A stretch of 64,000 nt of DNA. Origin: Flavimaricola marinus. GTDB taxonomy: Bacteria; Pseudomonadota; Alphaproteobacteria; Rhodobacterales; Rhodobacteraceae. A program made the position numbers and the translations under genes. Below the pieces are notes generated by a model. It had not been told where the DNA came from. It was given only the letters and a program-made list of their open reading frames with translations, and did no database searches. Below, in pieces: positions 43,055 to 54,273 of the stretch; the stretch's first letter is position 1; each line of letters opens with the position of its first letter. The stretch spans positions 1 to 64,000 of the forward strand of contig NZ_FXZK01000003.1 of NCBI RefSeq assembly GCF_900184895.1, read 5' to 3'.

Positions 43055-44557
43055 ATGGTAACGCCGAAACAAAGCACGCTGGCACAACTTGGGCTTCGGG
43101 CGCAGGGCGGACGCGAGGCCCAGATCAGCCACCTGACGATTGACAGCCGCGAGGTCAGGGACGGCACGCTGTTCGCCGCGCTGCCCGGCACCCGCGTGCA
43201 CGGGGGCGAATTTATCCAGTATGCCCTGCGGATGGGCGTCAGCGCGATCCTGACCGATGCCGAAGGTGCGGCCATCGCCGCCGATGTGCTGCAAGGCTCG
43301 GACGTCGCGCTGGTTCTGGCCGAAGATGTCAGCGCGACGCTGGCTCAAACCGCGGCGCTCTGGTTCGGTCGGCAGCCCGAAACGATGGTGGCCGTGACGG
43401 GCACCAACGGCAAGACCTCGGTCGCATCCTTTGCGCGGCAGATCTGGATCGCGCTGGGACATAAGGCGGTCAACCTCGGCACCACCGGCGTCGAAGGGGC
43501 CTGGACGCACCCGCTCAAACATACCACGCCGGACGCGATCACGCTGCAAAGGGCTCTGGCCGAGGCGGCGCAGGCCGGTGTGACCCACGCGGCGATGGAG
43601 GCCTCCTCGCATGGGCTGGATCAGCGGCGGCTGGACGGCGTGATGCTGGCGGCGGCTGGCTTCACGAACTTCACTCAGGATCATCTGGACTATCACAAGA
43701 CCTTCGAGGCGTATTTCGCCGCCAAGGTCGGGCTCTTTGGCCGGGTCTTGGGCGATGACGGGGTGGCTGTCGTGAACCTCGACGATCCCAAGGGGGCCGA
43801 AATCGCAGCGCTGGCCACGGCGCGCGGACAGGAGGTCATCGGCACCGGGCGCAGCGCGGACGCCCGTCTGAGGCTGACAGGGCAACGGTTCGACGCCACC
43901 GGGCAGGAGCTGGCGTTTACCTGGCAGGGGCGGGCGCATCAGGTGCGGCTCGAGCTGATCGGAGGCTTTCAGGCGCAGAACGTGCTGGTGGCCGCAGGGC
44001 TGGTGATCGGGGCAGGGGAAGAGCCCGACGCGGTCTTTGCCGCGCTGCCCGAGCTTGTCACGGTCCGTGGCCGGATGGAGCTTGCCGCGCGGCGCGACAA
44101 CGGCGCGTCGGTCTTTGTGGACTACGCCCATACCCCAGACGCCGTGGCCACCGCGCTGTCGGCGCTGCGCCCGCATATCATGGGCCGGTTGATTGCAATT
44201 ATCGGCGCCGGCGGCGACCGCGATGCCAGCAAGCGGCCGTTGATGGGGGCAGCTGCCGCCGAACATGCCGATATCGTCATCGTGACGGACGACAACCCAC
44301 GTTCCGAAGATCCCGCACAGATACGATCCGAGGTCATGCAGGGTGCGCTGAACCACGGGGATGCCACCAAGGTCACCGAATTCGGAGACAGGGCCGAAGC
44401 GATCCTGCGCGGCGTCGATGCCCTGCAGCCGGGCGATGCCCTGCTGGTGTGCGGCAAGGGCCACGAGACCGGACAGATCGTCGGAGACGATGTGCTGCCC
44501 TTCGACGACGTAGAACAGGCCAGCGTGGCCGTCGCTGCGCTGGAGGGCCGGCTGTGA
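43055..44557 (+). CDS. murE: UDP-MurNAc-tripeptide synthetase MurE
   Basis: This 500-residue Mur ligase shows the ATP loop GTNGKTSVASFAR, the Asp/His-rich VDYAHTPDAV and DDNPRSEDP, and the final GKGHETGQ. The DNPR motif marks meso-diaminopimelate as the amino acid added. The start at 43055 (TAGGTG upstream) yields the family N-terminus; an in-frame start at 42983 would add 24 non-family residues. Confidence 0.97.
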   Translation: MVTPKQSTLAQLGLRAQGGREAQISHLTIDSREVRDGTLFAALPGTRVHGGEFIQYALRMGVSAILTDAEGAAIAADVLQGSDVALVLAEDVSATLAQTAALWFGRQPETMVAVTGTNGKTSVASFARQIWIALGHKAVNLGTTGVEGAWTHPLKHTTPDAITLQRALAEAAQAGVTHAAMEASSHGLDQRRLDGVMLAAAGFTNFTQDHLDYHKTFEAYFAAKVGLFGRVLGDDGVAVVNLDDPKGAEIAALATARGQEVIGTGRSADARLRLTGQRFDATGQELAFTWQGRAHQVRLELIGGFQAQNVLVAAGLVIGAGEEPDAVFAALPELVTVRGRMELAARRDNGASVFVDYAHTPDAVATALSALRPHIMGRLIAIIGAGGDRDASKRPLMGAAAAEHADIVIVTDDNPRSEDPAQIRSEVMQGALNHGDATKVTEFGDRAEAILRGVDALQPGDALLVCGKGHETGQIVGDDVLPFDDVEQASVAVAALEGRL

Positions 44558-44585
44558 ACGGCCCCGCCATTCGGAAGGTCGCACC

Positions 44586-46031
44586 ATGACCCCGCTCTGG
44601 ACGTCCGCCGACGCCGATGCCGCAACCGGGGGGCGCAGTACGCGGCTCTGGCAAGCCAATGGCGTCTCCATCGACACGCGAACCCTGCAACAGGGCGATC
44701 TGTTCGTCGCGCTCAAGGCGGCACGCGACGGACACGACTTCGTCGCGCAAGCCTTGGCCGGCGGTGCGGCAGCCGCGCTCGTCACGCACCGTCCCGAAGG
44801 CGTGGCCGAGGACGCGCCGCTGCTGATCGTCCCCGATGTCCTGCAGGCCCTCGAGGCTCTCGGGCAGGCCGCCCGCGCCCGCACATCGGCCAAGGTCGTC
44901 GCGATCACTGGGTCGGTCGGCAAGACCTCGACCAAAGAGATGTTCCGCGCGGCCCTCTCCGGGCAGGGCCGGACCCATGCCGCAGAGGCCAGCTACAACA
45001 ACCATTGGGGGGTGCCGCTCACCCTCGCGCGGATGCCGGCCGATACCGAATTCGCGATCCTCGAGATCGGGATGAATCATCCGGGCGAGATCGCACCGCT
45101 GGCACGCATGGCTCGGCCCCACGTGGTGATGATCACCACGGTCGCCGCCGCGCATCTCGAAGCATTCGAAAACCTCGATGGTATCGCCGTCGAGAAGGGC
45201 TCGATCTGTGAAGGGCTGGAGCCTCATGGCGTCGCCGTGGTCAACGGTGATGTCGAGCAGACCGGGATCCTTCAGGCGGCGGGCCGACATGCCGGAGCCA
45301 AGGTGCTGACCTTCGGCGAAAGCGAAGGGGCCGACTACCGGCTGGCCGATATCGTGGTCACGGACGTGGCGACCGTCGGGGCGGCGAAACACGACGGCAC
45401 CGAATTCGTCGTGAAAGTCAGCACGCCGGGGCGGCATTTTGCAATGAACGCGCTGGGGGTGCTGGCCGCGGCCACCGCGATGGGGGCGGATACGGCCCTC
45501 ACGCTCATCGGACTGGCCTCGTGGCAGCCGCCCGCCGGGCGGGGCAACCGCGAAAAGGTCGTCATCGATCCGCTCAACGACGGTGAGGTCATCGATCTGA
45601 TCGACGACGCCTTCAACGCCAACCCCACGTCGCTCGGGGCGTCGCTCGTCGTGCTGGCCGTAGCGCCGACCCATGACGGCGTCGGCCGGGTATCCCGTGG
45701 ACGGCGGGTCGCGATCCTCGGCGATATGCTGGAACTCGGGCCGGAAGAGATGCGGCTCCACGCCGATCTCGCAAACCTGCCGGCACTCCGGGAACTCGAT
45801 ATGATCCATTGCGTCGGACCGCGCATGCGGCAGCTCTACGACCTGTTGCCAGAGGCGCAACGGGGCCGGTGGGCAGAGACGGCGGAAGCCATGTTGCCGC
45901 AAGCCGCCCGGCTCGTGGACAGTGGCGATGTTGTCCTCGTCAAGGGATCAAAGGGGAGCCGGGTCTCGCTGATCGTTGACGCCATCCGGAAATTGGGGCA
46001 ACGGACGCACTCAGACGATCAAGGGGCCTGA
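44586..46031 (+). CDS. murF: UDP-MurNAc-tripeptide--D-Ala-D-Ala ligase MurF
   Basis: This 481-residue Mur ligase has the ATP loop [16 protein letters not shown] at about 112, the central [14 protein letters not shown] motif, the [10 protein letters not shown] motif typical of MurF, and ILGDMLELG near the C-terminus. It adds D-Ala-D-Ala to the UDP-MurNAc tripeptide. GGAAGG precedes the ATG. The mraY start follows four bases after its stop. Confidence 0.97.
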   Translation: MTPLWTSADADAATGGRSTRLWQANGVSIDTRTLQQGDLFVALKAARDGHDFVAQALAGGAAAALVTHRPEGVAEDAPLLIVPDVLQALEALGQAARARTSAKVVAITGSVGKTSTKEMFRAALSGQGRTHAAEASYNNHWGVPLTLARMPADTEFAILEIGMNHPGEIAPLARMARPHVVMITTVAAAHLEAFENLDGIAVEKGSICEGLEPHGVAVVNGDVEQTGILQAAGRHAGAKVLTFGESEGADYRLADIVVTDVATVGAAKHDGTEFVVKVSTPGRHFAMNALGVLAAATAMGADTALTLIGLASWQPPAGRGNREKVVIDPLNDGEVIDLIDDAFNANPTSLGASLVVLAVAPTHDGVGRVSRGRRVAILGDMLELGPEEMRLHADLANLPALRELDMIHCVGPRMRQLYDLLPEAQRGRWAETAEAMLPQAARLVDSGDVVLVKGSKGSRVSLIVDAIRKLGQRTHSDDQGA

Positions 46032-46035
46032 TCTT

Positions 46036-47118
46036 ATGTTGTATTGGTTAACCGCTCTGTCGGACGGTGGCGACTTCTTCAACCTGTTTCGCTACATCAC
46101 CTTTCGCGCCGGCGGCGCGTTCCTGACCGCACTGGTCTTTGGGTTCATCTTCGGATTGCCGCTGATCAACGTGCTGCGGCGGACGCAAGGCAAAGGCCAG
46201 CCGATCCGCAGCGACGGGCCCGAAGGGCACTTCGTCAAGGCAGGCACGCCCACCATGGGCGGCCTTCTGATCGTGGGGGCGCTGCTGACCTCCACCTTGC
46301 TCTGGGCTCGGCTCGACAATCCGTTCATCTGGATGGTCCTGTTCGTCACCATGTCCTTTGCGTTGATCGGTTTCGCGGATGACTACGCCAAGGTGCGCAA
46401 ACAGACCTCCGCAGGTGTATCGGGCAAGCTGCGTCTGGCGATCGGCCTGCTTGTGGCCGGGCTCGCCGGCTACTGGGCCGCGCAGTATCACCCGCCGGAG
46501 CTGGCCAGCCAACTCGCGCTGCCGATCTTCAAGGACACCCTGATCAACCTCGGCATCCTCTTCGTGCCGTTTTCGATCATCGTCATCGTGGGCGCCGCCA
46601 ACGCGGTCAACCTGACCGACGGGCTAGACGGGCTTGCCATCATGCCGGTGATGATCGCCGCAGGCACCTTTGGGGTGATCTCCTACGCCGTTGGTCGGAC
46701 GGACTTCACCGAATACCTCGACGTGCATTATGTCCCCGACACGGGCGAGCTTCTCATCTTCGCCGCAGGGCTGATCGGCGGGGGCCTCGGGTTCCTGTGG
46801 TACAACGCCCCTCCCGCGGCTGTCTTCATGGGCGACACCGGTTCACTGGCCCTTGGCGGAGCGCTCGGAGCCATCGCGGTGGCCACCAAGCACGAGATCG
46901 TGCTGGCCATCGTCGGCGGCCTCTTCGTCGTCGAAGCACTCTCGGTCATCATCCAAGTGCTCTACTTCAAGCGGACCGGCAAACGGGTGTTCCTCATGGC
47001 CCCGATCCACCACCACTACGAAAAGAAGGGATGGGCCGAGCCGCAGATCGTGATCCGGTTCTGGATCATTAGCCTGATCTTGGCGATGATAGGCTTGGCA
47101 ACGCTGAAGGTCCGCTGA
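46036..47118 (+). CDS. mraY: Phospho-N-acetylmuramoyl-pentapeptide transferase MraY
   Basis: This 360-residue polytopic membrane enzyme transfers phospho-MurNAc-pentapeptide to undecaprenyl phosphate, forming lipid I. Visible landmarks are [27 protein letters not shown] with the catalytic Asp residues, and [15 protein letters not shown] at the C-terminus. ATG 46036 is favoured over an in-frame start inside murF. Confidence 0.98.
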   Translation: MLYWLTALSDGGDFFNLFRYITFRAGGAFLTALVFGFIFGLPLINVLRRTQGKGQPIRSDGPEGHFVKAGTPTMGGLLIVGALLTSTLLWARLDNPFIWMVLFVTMSFALIGFADDYAKVRKQTSAGVSGKLRLAIGLLVAGLAGYWAAQYHPPELASQLALPIFKDTLINLGILFVPFSIIVIVGAANAVNLTDGLDGLAIMPVMIAAGTFGVISYAVGRTDFTEYLDVHYVPDTGELLIFAAGLIGGGLGFLWYNAPPAAVFMGDTGSLALGGALGAIAVATKHEIVLAIVGGLFVVEALSVIIQVLYFKRTGKRVFLMAPIHHHYEKKGWAEPQIVIRFWIISLILAMIGLATLKVR

Positions 47119-47129
47119 CCCTTTTACTG

Positions 47130-47152
47130 GTCCCGGCTGACAAAGCCGGGAC
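47130..47152 (+). terminator. Hairpin after mraY
   Basis: A 9-bp stem (GTCCCGGCT/AGCCGGGAC, loop GACAA) follows the mraY stop by 11 bases and is preceded by a TTTT run. There is no downstream T-tract. A second GC-rich inverted repeat (CGCGCCC...GGGCGCG) follows at 47151-47182. Confidence 0.5.
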
Positions 47153-47611
47153 GCGCCCGACCCTCCCCCCGGGAGGGCGCGTGACCACGTCTCAGCCCAC
47201 ACACCCCCAGCAATTGCGTGTCTCCATAAACCGCAAAGCCCAACCGCCCCAAAGCGCCCACCCAAGGCTCAGGCGCGTCCCTCCGCACACCAGTGAGCCC
47301 AATTTTGTACCGCCCCAAAGCAATGGGCGGTGATACATCTGAATATCCTCGCGCACCATTTGGATTGGATGGGCCTAACGCCAGAGGCAGAGTTTCTCTG
47401 GTGTCATGCGCTGGCATTCCAAAAGGCCACGTTACCCACCGATCAGCCAAACATCGGCAACCTTAGAATGGTCCACGCCACCCACTTCCCCGACCCCTAG
47501 CCACCGAAAACGAGACCGACGGGATACCGACGGCAGACCGACGGTTTGTCCAAAGCGCCCTTGCGGCCCCGTCAGATCACAGGAATATGGGGGCAACAAA
47601 GGGGTGGTGCG
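47153..47611. other. Intergenic region between mraY and murD
   Basis: This 460-base stretch within the dcw cluster has no gene I can support. Open frames on both strands give proteins with no family pattern. It probably carries a promoter for murD and the following genes; I could not place -10/-35 boxes with confidence. Confidence 0.5.
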
Positions 47612-49018
47612 ATGATTCCAGTTCGGGGATATGAGGGAAAAACCGTTGCGGTTCTTGGGCTTGGCCGCTCTGGCCGGGCCGCGGCAAGGGCGCTGCGCGA
47701 CGGAGGAGCCACCCCTGTGGTCTGGGACGACAGCGCAACAGGGCGCGACGCCGCCGAAGCTGACGGTTTCGAGCTGCGCGATCTCACAAAAGCCCAGGCT
47801 TTTCAGGATGTTGCGGCCATCATCACTTCCCCCGGTATCCCGCATCTCTACCCCGCACCGCACCCGGTGATCGCCGCAGCATGGGAGGCCGGCGTCCCCG
47901 TCGACAACGATATTGGCCTTTTCTTTCAAAGCTTTGCGAGTGAAGGCTTCGAGGATTTCGACACCGCCCCCCGCGTCGTCGCGGTCACCGGCTCCAACGG
48001 CAAATCCACTACTTCGGCCTTGATCCACCATATCTTGGCGGAATGTGGGCGGCCCTCCCAATTGGCGGGCAACATAGGGCTTGGGGTGATGGACCTCGAA
48101 CCGGCCGTCGACGGCGAGGTCGTGGTGCTGGAGTTGTCCAGCTACCAGACCGATCTAGCCCGGTCGCTCACGCCAGATATCGCCGTGTTTACAAACCTTT
48201 CGCCCGACCACCTCGACCGGCATGGTGGCCCCGGAGGATACTTTGCGGCCAAGCGGAGGCTGTTTGCCGAAGGCGGCCCTGACCGTGCAATCATCGGAGT
48301 GGACGAGCCCGAAGGCTTGTACTTGGCGAACCAACTGGCACAAGGGCCGACGGACGACCGGGTGATCGCGACCTCCGTGACGCAAAAACTCACCGGCCCC
48401 GGCTGGCATGTCTTTGCGCGTAAAGGGTTTTTGGCCGAGTGGCGCAAGGGGCGACAGGTCGCCTCAATCGACCTGCGCGACATTCCGGGCCTGCCGGGAA
48501 GCCACAATCACCAGAACGCCTGCGCAGCATTCGCGGTCGCGCGCGCCCTCGGTCTCGGCCCCAAAGCCATCGAAGCCGCGCTCCACAGCTACCCCGGCCT
48601 GCCCCATCGAAGTCAGAGGATCGCGGAGAAGGACGGCGTCGTTTTCGTCAACGACAGCAAGGCCACGAATGTCGATGCAGCGGCGAAGGCCCTGTCTGCA
48701 TTTCCGAAAATTCGCTGGATTTGTGGAGGTTTGGAGAAGGAGGGCGGGCTCGAGGCCCTGCTTCCGGCGGCTCGGTCGGTGACGAAGGCATATGTGATCG
48801 GCCGCGAAGCAGAAGCCTTTGCGCGGCAGTTGACGGGTATTGCGGCTGAGGTCTGCACCACGATGGAGCGGGCCGTCACGCTAGCCATCGAGGAGGCGGA
48901 GCCGGGGGAAACCGTCCTGCTAGCCCCCGCGGCCGCGAGTTTCGACCAGTATGACAATTTCGAACGCCGGGGCGACGACTTTGTTGCCTGCGTCGAGGCG
49001 GCGCTCGCGGCGCGATAA
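47612..49018 (+). CDS. murD: UDP-MurNAc-L-alanine--D-glutamate ligase MurD
   Basis: This 468-residue Mur ligase has an N-terminal Rossmann [17 protein letters not shown], the ATP loop [16 protein letters not shown] at about 131, the [12 protein letters not shown] motif, and [16 protein letters not shown] plus [20 protein letters not shown] near the C-terminus. It adds D-Glu to UDP-MurNAc-L-Ala. The start at 47612 is chosen for the family N-terminus. Confidence 0.97.
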   Translation: MIPVRGYEGKTVAVLGLGRSGRAAARALRDGGATPVVWDDSATGRDAAEADGFELRDLTKAQAFQDVAAIITSPGIPHLYPAPHPVIAAAWEAGVPVDNDIGLFFQSFASEGFEDFDTAPRVVAVTGSNGKSTTSALIHHILAECGRPSQLAGNIGLGVMDLEPAVDGEVVVLELSSYQTDLARSLTPDIAVFTNLSPDHLDRHGGPGGYFAAKRRLFAEGGPDRAIIGVDEPEGLYLANQLAQGPTDDRVIATSVTQKLTGPGWHVFARKGFLAEWRKGRQVASIDLRDIPGLPGSHNHQNACAAFAVARALGLGPKAIEAALHSYPGLPHRSQRIAEKDGVVFVNDSKATNVDAAAKALSAFPKIRWICGGLEKEGGLEALLPAARSVTKAYVIGREAEAFARQLTGIAAEVCTTMERAVTLAIEEAEPGETVLLAPAAASFDQYDNFERRGDDFVACVEAALAAR

Positions 49019-49059
49019 ACTAAGCCAAGTGCTGCGGAGGGTGCGGGAGCCTTCGGCGA

Positions 49060-49081
49060 GAGTTTATCTGCCAAGATGAAA
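49060..49081 (+). repeat. Intergenic tail element after murD
   Basis: GAGTTTATCTGCCAAGATGA matches the element at 32887 in 18 of 20 bases. It lies between murD and the convergent flavoprotein gene that ends at 49100. Confidence 0.55.
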
Positions 49082-49099
49082 TGGCAGACGCTCGTCCGT

Positions 49100-50281
49100 T
49101 CAGGATTTGCTCGCGATGGCGGTGCCGGCGGCCCAGCCCGACGACCACGCCCATTGGAAATTGTAGCCCCCGAGCCAGCCCGTCACGTCGACTGCCTCGC
49201 CGATGGCATAGAGGCCGGGCAGGGCGGTTGCCTCCATACTGCGGGACGAAAGCCCCTCCGTAGCGATACCGCCCAAGGTCACTTCCGCGGTCCGGTAGCC
49301 TTCGGTGCCCGCCGGGCGCACGACCCAATTCTGAAGCGCGTCGGCGATTTCTGTGAGCCGGGCGTCACTTTGGTCGGCAAGATTGCCTTTCCAGCCATGC
49401 ATGTGGGCCAGATAGTCGATCAACCGGCCGGGGAGCAGTTCGGTCAGCACCGTTGTAAGGTTGCGTTTTCCAGATGTCGCACGTCTGGTCCGGAGCCAGT
49501 CGAACGGGTTCTCGGTCGGACAGAGCGTGAGGGTTACGTCATGCCCTTCCTGCCAATAGGAAGAGGCCTGCAATACGGCTGGGCCAGACAAGCCGCGGTG
49601 AGTAAACAACAGCGCCTCGTCAAACGCTGCCGCGCCTGTCGACACCCGTGCAGGAGTGGCGATCCCTGCGAGGGACTGAAAACGCTCTGCCGGAAAGGTG
49701 AACGGGACGAGAGCGGGGCGGGTCTCTGTCACGCGAAGGCCAAAGCGTTCCGCAATGTCATAAGCCAAGCCGGTCGCCCCCATCTTGGGGATGGATTTAC
49801 CGCCCGTTGCGAGCACTAGATTGTCTGCCGTCAGCTGGTGAGAAGCGCCCTTGCGGGTCAGCAGGGCGGTGAATTGTGCCCCGTCGTGCCCGACATGTTT
49901 CACTGTCGTGTCCAGCCAAAGCTCCGCCCCGGCGTTTTTGACTTCGGTGGTCAGCATGTCGACGATCTGGGTGGCTTTGCCGTCGCAAAACAGTTGTCCC
50001 AAGGTCTTTTCGTGCCAGTCTATGCCATAGCGATCGACGAGAGAGATGAAATCCCATTGAGTGTAGCGCTTGAGGGCCGATTTGCAGAAATGCGGATTCT
50101 CGGACAGGAAATTCGCCGCACTGGTGCCAAGATTGGTGAAGTTGCATCTTCCGCCGCCTGAGATGCGGATCTTTTCGCCCGGCGCCTTTGCATGATCGAT
50201 GATCAACGTGCCGGGCCCGGCGTGCGCCGCGCAAAAGAGGCCTGCCGCACCGGCGCCGAGTATGAGCGTTTTGACATGCAT
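49100..50281 (-). CDS. BaiN/RdsA-family flavoprotein (HI0933-like)
   Basis: This 393-residue NAD(P)/FAD-dependent oxidoreductase has the dinucleotide site LILGAGAAGLFCAAHAG and GRCNFTNLG, then LATGGKSIPKMGATGLAYDIAERFG, and the closing VTLGGIATEGLSSRSMEA and GEAVDVTGWLGGYNFQWAWSSGW. The family includes BaiN (bile-acid reductase) and RdsA; most members have no proven substrate. It is placed on the opposite strand inside the dcw cluster, between murD and ftsW. ATG 50281 is the family start. Confidence 0.9.
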   Translation of the reverse strand: MHVKTLILGAGAAGLFCAAHAGPGTLIIDHAKAPGEKIRISGGGRCNFTNLGTSAANFLSENPHFCKSALKRYTQWDFISLVDRYGIDWHEKTLGQLFCDGKATQIVDMLTTEVKNAGAELWLDTTVKHVGHDGAQFTALLTRKGASHQLTADNLVLATGGKSIPKMGATGLAYDIAERFGLRVTETRPALVPFTFPAERFQSLAGIATPARVSTGAAAFDEALLFTHRGLSGPAVLQASSYWQEGHDVTLTLCPTENPFDWLRTRRATSGKRNLTTVLTELLPGRLIDYLAHMHGWKGNLADQSDARLTEIADALQNWVVRPAGTEGYRTAEVTLGGIATEGLSSRSMEATALPGLYAIGEAVDVTGWLGGYNFQWAWSSGWAAGTAIASKS

Positions 50282-50473
50282 GGGCCTGACGTGGCCTGAA
50301 ATGCCGCTTGGTGCAAGTGGGCAGGTAGCCGTGTCGCCTTGGTTTTCGGCGCATTTGTGGCGGTCTGTCTCTCGGAAAGCCACCAAAAGACTGGCTTCGC
50401 AGAGCGTTTGCCGCTAGAATTGCGGCAGACCTGAGGCGAACTCGGGCGTTTTGAGGCAAATGGCGGTCACTCC

Positions 50474-51640
50474 ATGACGGAAATGGTCTATGGGACAGTC
50501 CCGGTTCGTACCGGGGATCCAGTAATTCCACGTTGGTGGCGGACAATCGACAAATGGTCGATGTCCTGCATTCTGATGTTGTTCGGCATCGGGCTGATGC
50601 TCGGTTTGGCCTCGTCGCCGCCCCTTGCTGCGCGAAACGGGCTGGACCCGTTCTACTATGTCAGTCGGCAGGCCTTCTTTGGCGGAGTGGCGATCGTCGT
50701 GATGGTCGTCACGTCGATGATGAACCCGCAGCTGGTTCGTCGTTTGGCTGTCTTGGGCTTTGTCGGAGCCTTTGTCGCGCTCGCCTTGCTGCCGATCTTC
50801 GGCACGGATTTCTGCAAGGGGGCTGTGCGCTGGTACAGTTTCGGCTTTGCGTCGGTCCAGCCTTCGGAGTTCCTGAAACCCGGCTTCGTCGTGGTGGCGG
50901 CGTGGTTCATGGCGGCTGGCCAAGAGATCGCGGGCCCGCCGGGCAAGACCTATTCCTTCGTTCTTGCTGTGATCATCGTCAGTTTTCTGGCACTCCAGCC
51001 CGATTTCGGACAGGCCGCGCTGGTCCTGTTTTCGTGGGGGGTCATGTATTTCGTGGCCGGGGCGCCGATGACGATCTTGGTGGGCCTTGCCGGTCTCGTC
51101 GTCTTTGTCGGCACAATCGCATATGCCGAAAGCGAGCACTTCGCCCGGCGTATCGATGGGTTTCTCAATCCCGATGTCGATCCGACGACCCAGCTTGGCT
51201 ATGCCACCAATGCCATCCGCGAGGGGGGCTTCTTTGGTGTCGGCGTCGGCGAGGGGCAGGTGAAATGGTCGCTGCCCGATGCGCATACCGATTTCATCAT
51301 TGCCGTTGCGGCCGAGGAATACGGACTGATCTGTGTGCTGGTCATCATCGCGCTCTATACCACCGTTGTCGTTCGGTCTCTGATGCGCTTGATGAAAGAG
51401 CGCGATACATTTGTCCGCCTCGCCGGCTGTGGTCTGGCCTGCGCATTCGGGGTGCAGGCAATGATCAACATGGGAGTGGCGGTGCGACTCTTGCCGGCAA
51501 AGGGCATGACGCTGCCGTTCGTGAGCTATGGCGGTTCGTCATTGATTGCCGGCGGCATCGCAGTCGGCATGTTGCTCGCGTTTACGCGCACCCGTCCTCA
51601 AGGCGGCATGAGTGACATCTTGGGGCGGGCAGGTCGGTGA
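50474..51640 (+). CDS. ftsW: Septal peptidoglycan glycosyltransferase FtsW
   Basis: This 388-residue SEDS protein has about ten membrane helices and the motifs [36 protein letters not shown] and [13 protein letters not shown]-like [13 protein letters not shown]. It polymerises lipid II at the septum together with FtsI. The stop overlaps the murG GTG start by four bases. Confidence 0.97.
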   Translation: MTEMVYGTVPVRTGDPVIPRWWRTIDKWSMSCILMLFGIGLMLGLASSPPLAARNGLDPFYYVSRQAFFGGVAIVVMVVTSMMNPQLVRRLAVLGFVGAFVALALLPIFGTDFCKGAVRWYSFGFASVQPSEFLKPGFVVVAAWFMAAGQEIAGPPGKTYSFVLAVIIVSFLALQPDFGQAALVLFSWGVMYFVAGAPMTILVGLAGLVVFVGTIAYAESEHFARRIDGFLNPDVDPTTQLGYATNAIREGGFFGVGVGEGQVKWSLPDAHTDFIIAVAAEEYGLICVLVIIALYTTVVVRSLMRLMKERDTFVRLAGCGLACAFGVQAMINMGVAVRLLPAKGMTLPFVSYGGSSLIAGGIAVGMLLAFTRTRPQGGMSDILGRAGR

Positions 51641-52743
51641 AAGCGCCTCTTCTGGTCATTGCAGCAGGCGGCACTGGCGGCCATATGTTTCCCGCTCAGG
51701 CACTGGCGGAGTCGATGCTTAGCCTTGGTTGGCGGGTGCGGCTCTCGACCGATGCCAGAGGTGCGCGATACGTCGGCGGCTTTCCCAAGGCTGTGGAAAT
51801 CGACGTGGTGGGCAGCGCGACCTTTGCCAGAGGCGGACTTGCGGCGAAGGCTCTTGTGCCTTTCCGGGTCGCTGGCGGAATTGGTCTTTCGATGGCGAGA
51901 ATGTTGCGGGATCGGCCCGAAGTGGTCGTGGGCTTTGGCGGCTACCCGACGATTCCCGCGATGAGCGCCGCTTGGACGCTGCGCGTCCCGCGGATGATCC
52001 ACGAACAGAACGGCGTTCTGGGGCGGGTCAATCAGCTCTTTGCTCGCCGGGTCGACCACGTCGCTTGTGGCACCTGGCCGACGGAACTGCCGACAGGCGT
52101 CACCGGGATACACACCGGAAACCCTGTGAGGAGAGCGGTTCTCGACCGAGCCGGGGCACCCTATATTCCGCCCGGGGACTACCCCATGTCGCTGTTGATA
52201 TTGGGCGGCAGCCAAGGCGCGCGGATCCTATCGGACATTGTGCCCCAAGCCATCGCGAACCTGCCGGATGAAGTGCGGGGCCGGGTCCGGGTCAGCCATC
52301 AGGCACGGCCGGAAGACCTTGATCGAGTTGCCGCATTCTATGCCGGCGAAGGGATCACCGCCGACGTGCAAACCTTCTTCGACGATGTGCCCGAGCGCAT
52401 GGCAGAGGCCCAGTTGGTGATTTCGCGGTCGGGCGCCTCGACGGTCGCGGATGTCAGCATCATCGGCAGGCCCGCGATCTGGGTGCCGCTTGGGCAGGCG
52501 ATCCGCGACGAGCAGACGGCCAATGCTCGGCAATTGGTTGATGCCGGTGCCGCGATCCTGATCCCGGAAAGCAAACTGACGGCCGAAAGCCTGACCGAGC
52601 AGGTCGCCAACGTGCTGGAGAGTGCCGATGGCGCCCAGCAAATGGCGCGCGCCGCTTTGGGCTGTTCGACGCCTGACGCCACAGAACGCCTTGTCGCCCT
52701 TGTCGAAGACCTCGCGGTAGGCCAAAAAGGAGACCCCAAATGA
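51637..52743 (+). CDS. murG: Lipid II synthase MurG (GlcNAc transferase)
   Basis: This 368-residue GT28 enzyme adds GlcNAc from UDP-GlcNAc to lipid I. It shows the Gly-rich loop [18 protein letters not shown], the [15 protein letters not shown] segment, [11 protein letters not shown] and the donor-binding [14 protein letters not shown] start at 51637, overlapping ftsW. Confidence 0.97.
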   Translation: MKAPLLVIAAGGTGGHMFPAQALAESMLSLGWRVRLSTDARGARYVGGFPKAVEIDVVGSATFARGGLAAKALVPFRVAGGIGLSMARMLRDRPEVVVGFGGYPTIPAMSAAWTLRVPRMIHEQNGVLGRVNQLFARRVDHVACGTWPTELPTGVTGIHTGNPVRRAVLDRAGAPYIPPGDYPMSLLILGGSQGARILSDIVPQAIANLPDEVRGRVRVSHQARPEDLDRVAAFYAGEGITADVQTFFDDVPERMAEAQLVISRSGASTVADVSIIGRPAIWVPLGQAIRDEQTANARQLVDAGAAILIPESKLTAESLTEQVANVLESADGAQQMARAALGCSTPDATERLVALVEDLAVGQKGDPK

Positions 52744-54176
52744 TGGATGGAAACCCCCTGATGATTGCTGCGACAAAACTTCCAATGGACGTGGGTCCGA
52801 TCCATTTCGTCGGCATCGGCGGGATCGGCATGTCGGGCATCGCCGAGGTGTTGCTCAATCTGGGCTATGTCGTGCAGGGGTCGGACTCCAAGTCTTCCAA
52901 GATCACCAAGCGGCTGCAATCGCTTGGTGCACTGATCTTTGAAGGGCAGCGGGCGGAAAATCTCGAAGGTGCCGAAGTCGTCGTGATTTCCTCGGCGATC
53001 AAGCCGGGAAACCCGGAGCTGGACGAAGCGCGGCGGCGGGGCCTGCCCATCGTGCGGCGGGCCGAGATGCTGGCCGAGTTGATGCGCCTCAAGTCCAACA
53101 TCGCCGTTGCAGGAACACACGGCAAGACCACGACCACGACGATGGTCGCCACCTTGCTGGACGCCGGCGATTTCGATCCGACAGTGGTCAACGGCGGGAT
53201 CATCCACCGGTTCGACAGCAACGCCCGGATGGGGCAGGGCGAATGGATGGTCGTCGAGGCGGACGAGAGCGACGGCACCTTCAACAGGCTGCCCGCCACC
53301 ATCGCGATCGTCACCAATATCGACCCCGAGCATATGGAGCACTGGGGCAACATCGAGAATCTGCGTCAGGGGTTCTACGACTTCGTATCGAACATCCCGT
53401 TCTACGGTGTGGCGATCTGCTGCACCGACCATCCCGAAGTCCAATCGCTGGTCGGGCGGATTACCGACCGCCGGGTGCTGACCTTTGGATTCAATGCCCA
53501 GGCCGACATTCGTGCGACAAACCTGACCTACAAGGGCGGGGTCGCCCATTTCGACATCGCGCTTCAATCCGAAGGTGCGGTGATCGAGGGATGCACATTG
53601 CCGATGCCCGGCAATCACAACGTGTCGAACGCCCTCGCCGCCGTTGCCGTGGCGCGGCACCTTGGTATGAAGCGCGACGCGATCCGCGAGGCTTTGGCGG
53701 CTTTCGCGGGGGTCAACCGGCGCTTTACCAAGGTGGGCGAAGTGAACGGCGTCACAGTCATCGACGACTATGGCCACCATCCGGTGGAAATCGCCGCGGT
53801 TCTCAAGGCGGCGCGGCAAGCGATTGCCGACACCGAAGGGGCGCGGATCATCGCAGTGCATCAGCCGCACAGGTACAGCCGCCTTTCAAGCCTGTTCGAG
53901 GATTTCTGCGGCTGCTTCAACGAAGCGGACGTCGTCGGGATTTCCGAAGTCTTCGCAGCAGGTGAAGATCCCATCCCCGGTGCCGGTCGCGACGACCTCG
54001 TCGCGGGCCTGATCCGGCATGGACATCGGCATGCTCGTGCGGTCACGTCCGAGGATGATCTTGAGCGTCTCGTGCGCGAACAGGCGCGTCCTGGCGATAT
54101 CGTGGTCTGCCTTGGGGCGGGTACGATCAGCACCTGGGCCACCGGCTTGCCTGCTCGACTTGAGGCCAAGGCGTGA
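52740..54176 (+). CDS. murC: UDP-MurNAc--L-alanine ligase MurC
   Basis: This 478-residue Mur ligase has an N-terminal Rossmann [21 protein letters not shown], the ATP loop [17 protein letters not shown] at about 122, [12 protein letters not shown], and [14 protein letters not shown] plus [16 protein letters not shown]. It starts pentapeptide synthesis by adding L-Ala. The ATG overlaps the murG stop; AAAAAGGAG lies upstream. Confidence 0.98.
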   Translation: MMDGNPLMIAATKLPMDVGPIHFVGIGGIGMSGIAEVLLNLGYVVQGSDSKSSKITKRLQSLGALIFEGQRAENLEGAEVVVISSAIKPGNPELDEARRRGLPIVRRAEMLAELMRLKSNIAVAGTHGKTTTTTMVATLLDAGDFDPTVVNGGIIHRFDSNARMGQGEWMVVEADESDGTFNRLPATIAIVTNIDPEHMEHWGNIENLRQGFYDFVSNIPFYGVAICCTDHPEVQSLVGRITDRRVLTFGFNAQADIRATNLTYKGGVAHFDIALQSEGAVIEGCTLPMPGNHNVSNALAAVAVARHLGMKRDAIREALAAFAGVNRRFTKVGEVNGVTVIDDYGHHPVEIAAVLKAARQAIADTEGARIIAVHQPHRYSRLSSLFEDFCGCFNEADVVGISEVFAAGEDPIPGAGRDDLVAGLIRHGHRHARAVTSEDDLERLVREQARPGDIVVCLGAGTISTWATGLPARLEAKA

Positions 54177-54192
54177 GGCCGACGCGGCATAA

Positions 54193-54252
54193 GGGGGGCG
54201 CTGCCCCCCGCGCTTTCGGCGCTCCCCCCGGGATATTTGTGACCCAAAGAAG
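54193..54252 (+). terminator. Hairpin plus conserved tail after murC
   Basis: GGGGGG/CCCCCC (54193-54209) and a GCGC inverted repeat are followed by GGGATATTTGTGACCCAAAG. The tail (54230-54252) is the same as the one on the minus strand at 10970-10950, GGGATATTTTTGACCCAAAG. A terminator or RNA-end signal within the dcw operon is likely. Confidence 0.5.
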
Positions 54253-54273
54253 CCAGAACGCGGAGGCGGTCTC

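Noticed and set aside
42728-44935. 735-codon minus-strand frame opposite ftsI and murE
   Set aside because: It is an antisense shadow of two clearly identified genes in GC-rich DNA; no protein family pattern is visible. The same applies to long frames opposite liv (23433-25376), pyc (30461-32452) and uvrD (33415-35382).
47124-47450. 108-codon minus-strand frame between mraY and murD
   Set aside because: No recognisable pattern or ribosome binding site, and it overlaps the mraY hairpins.
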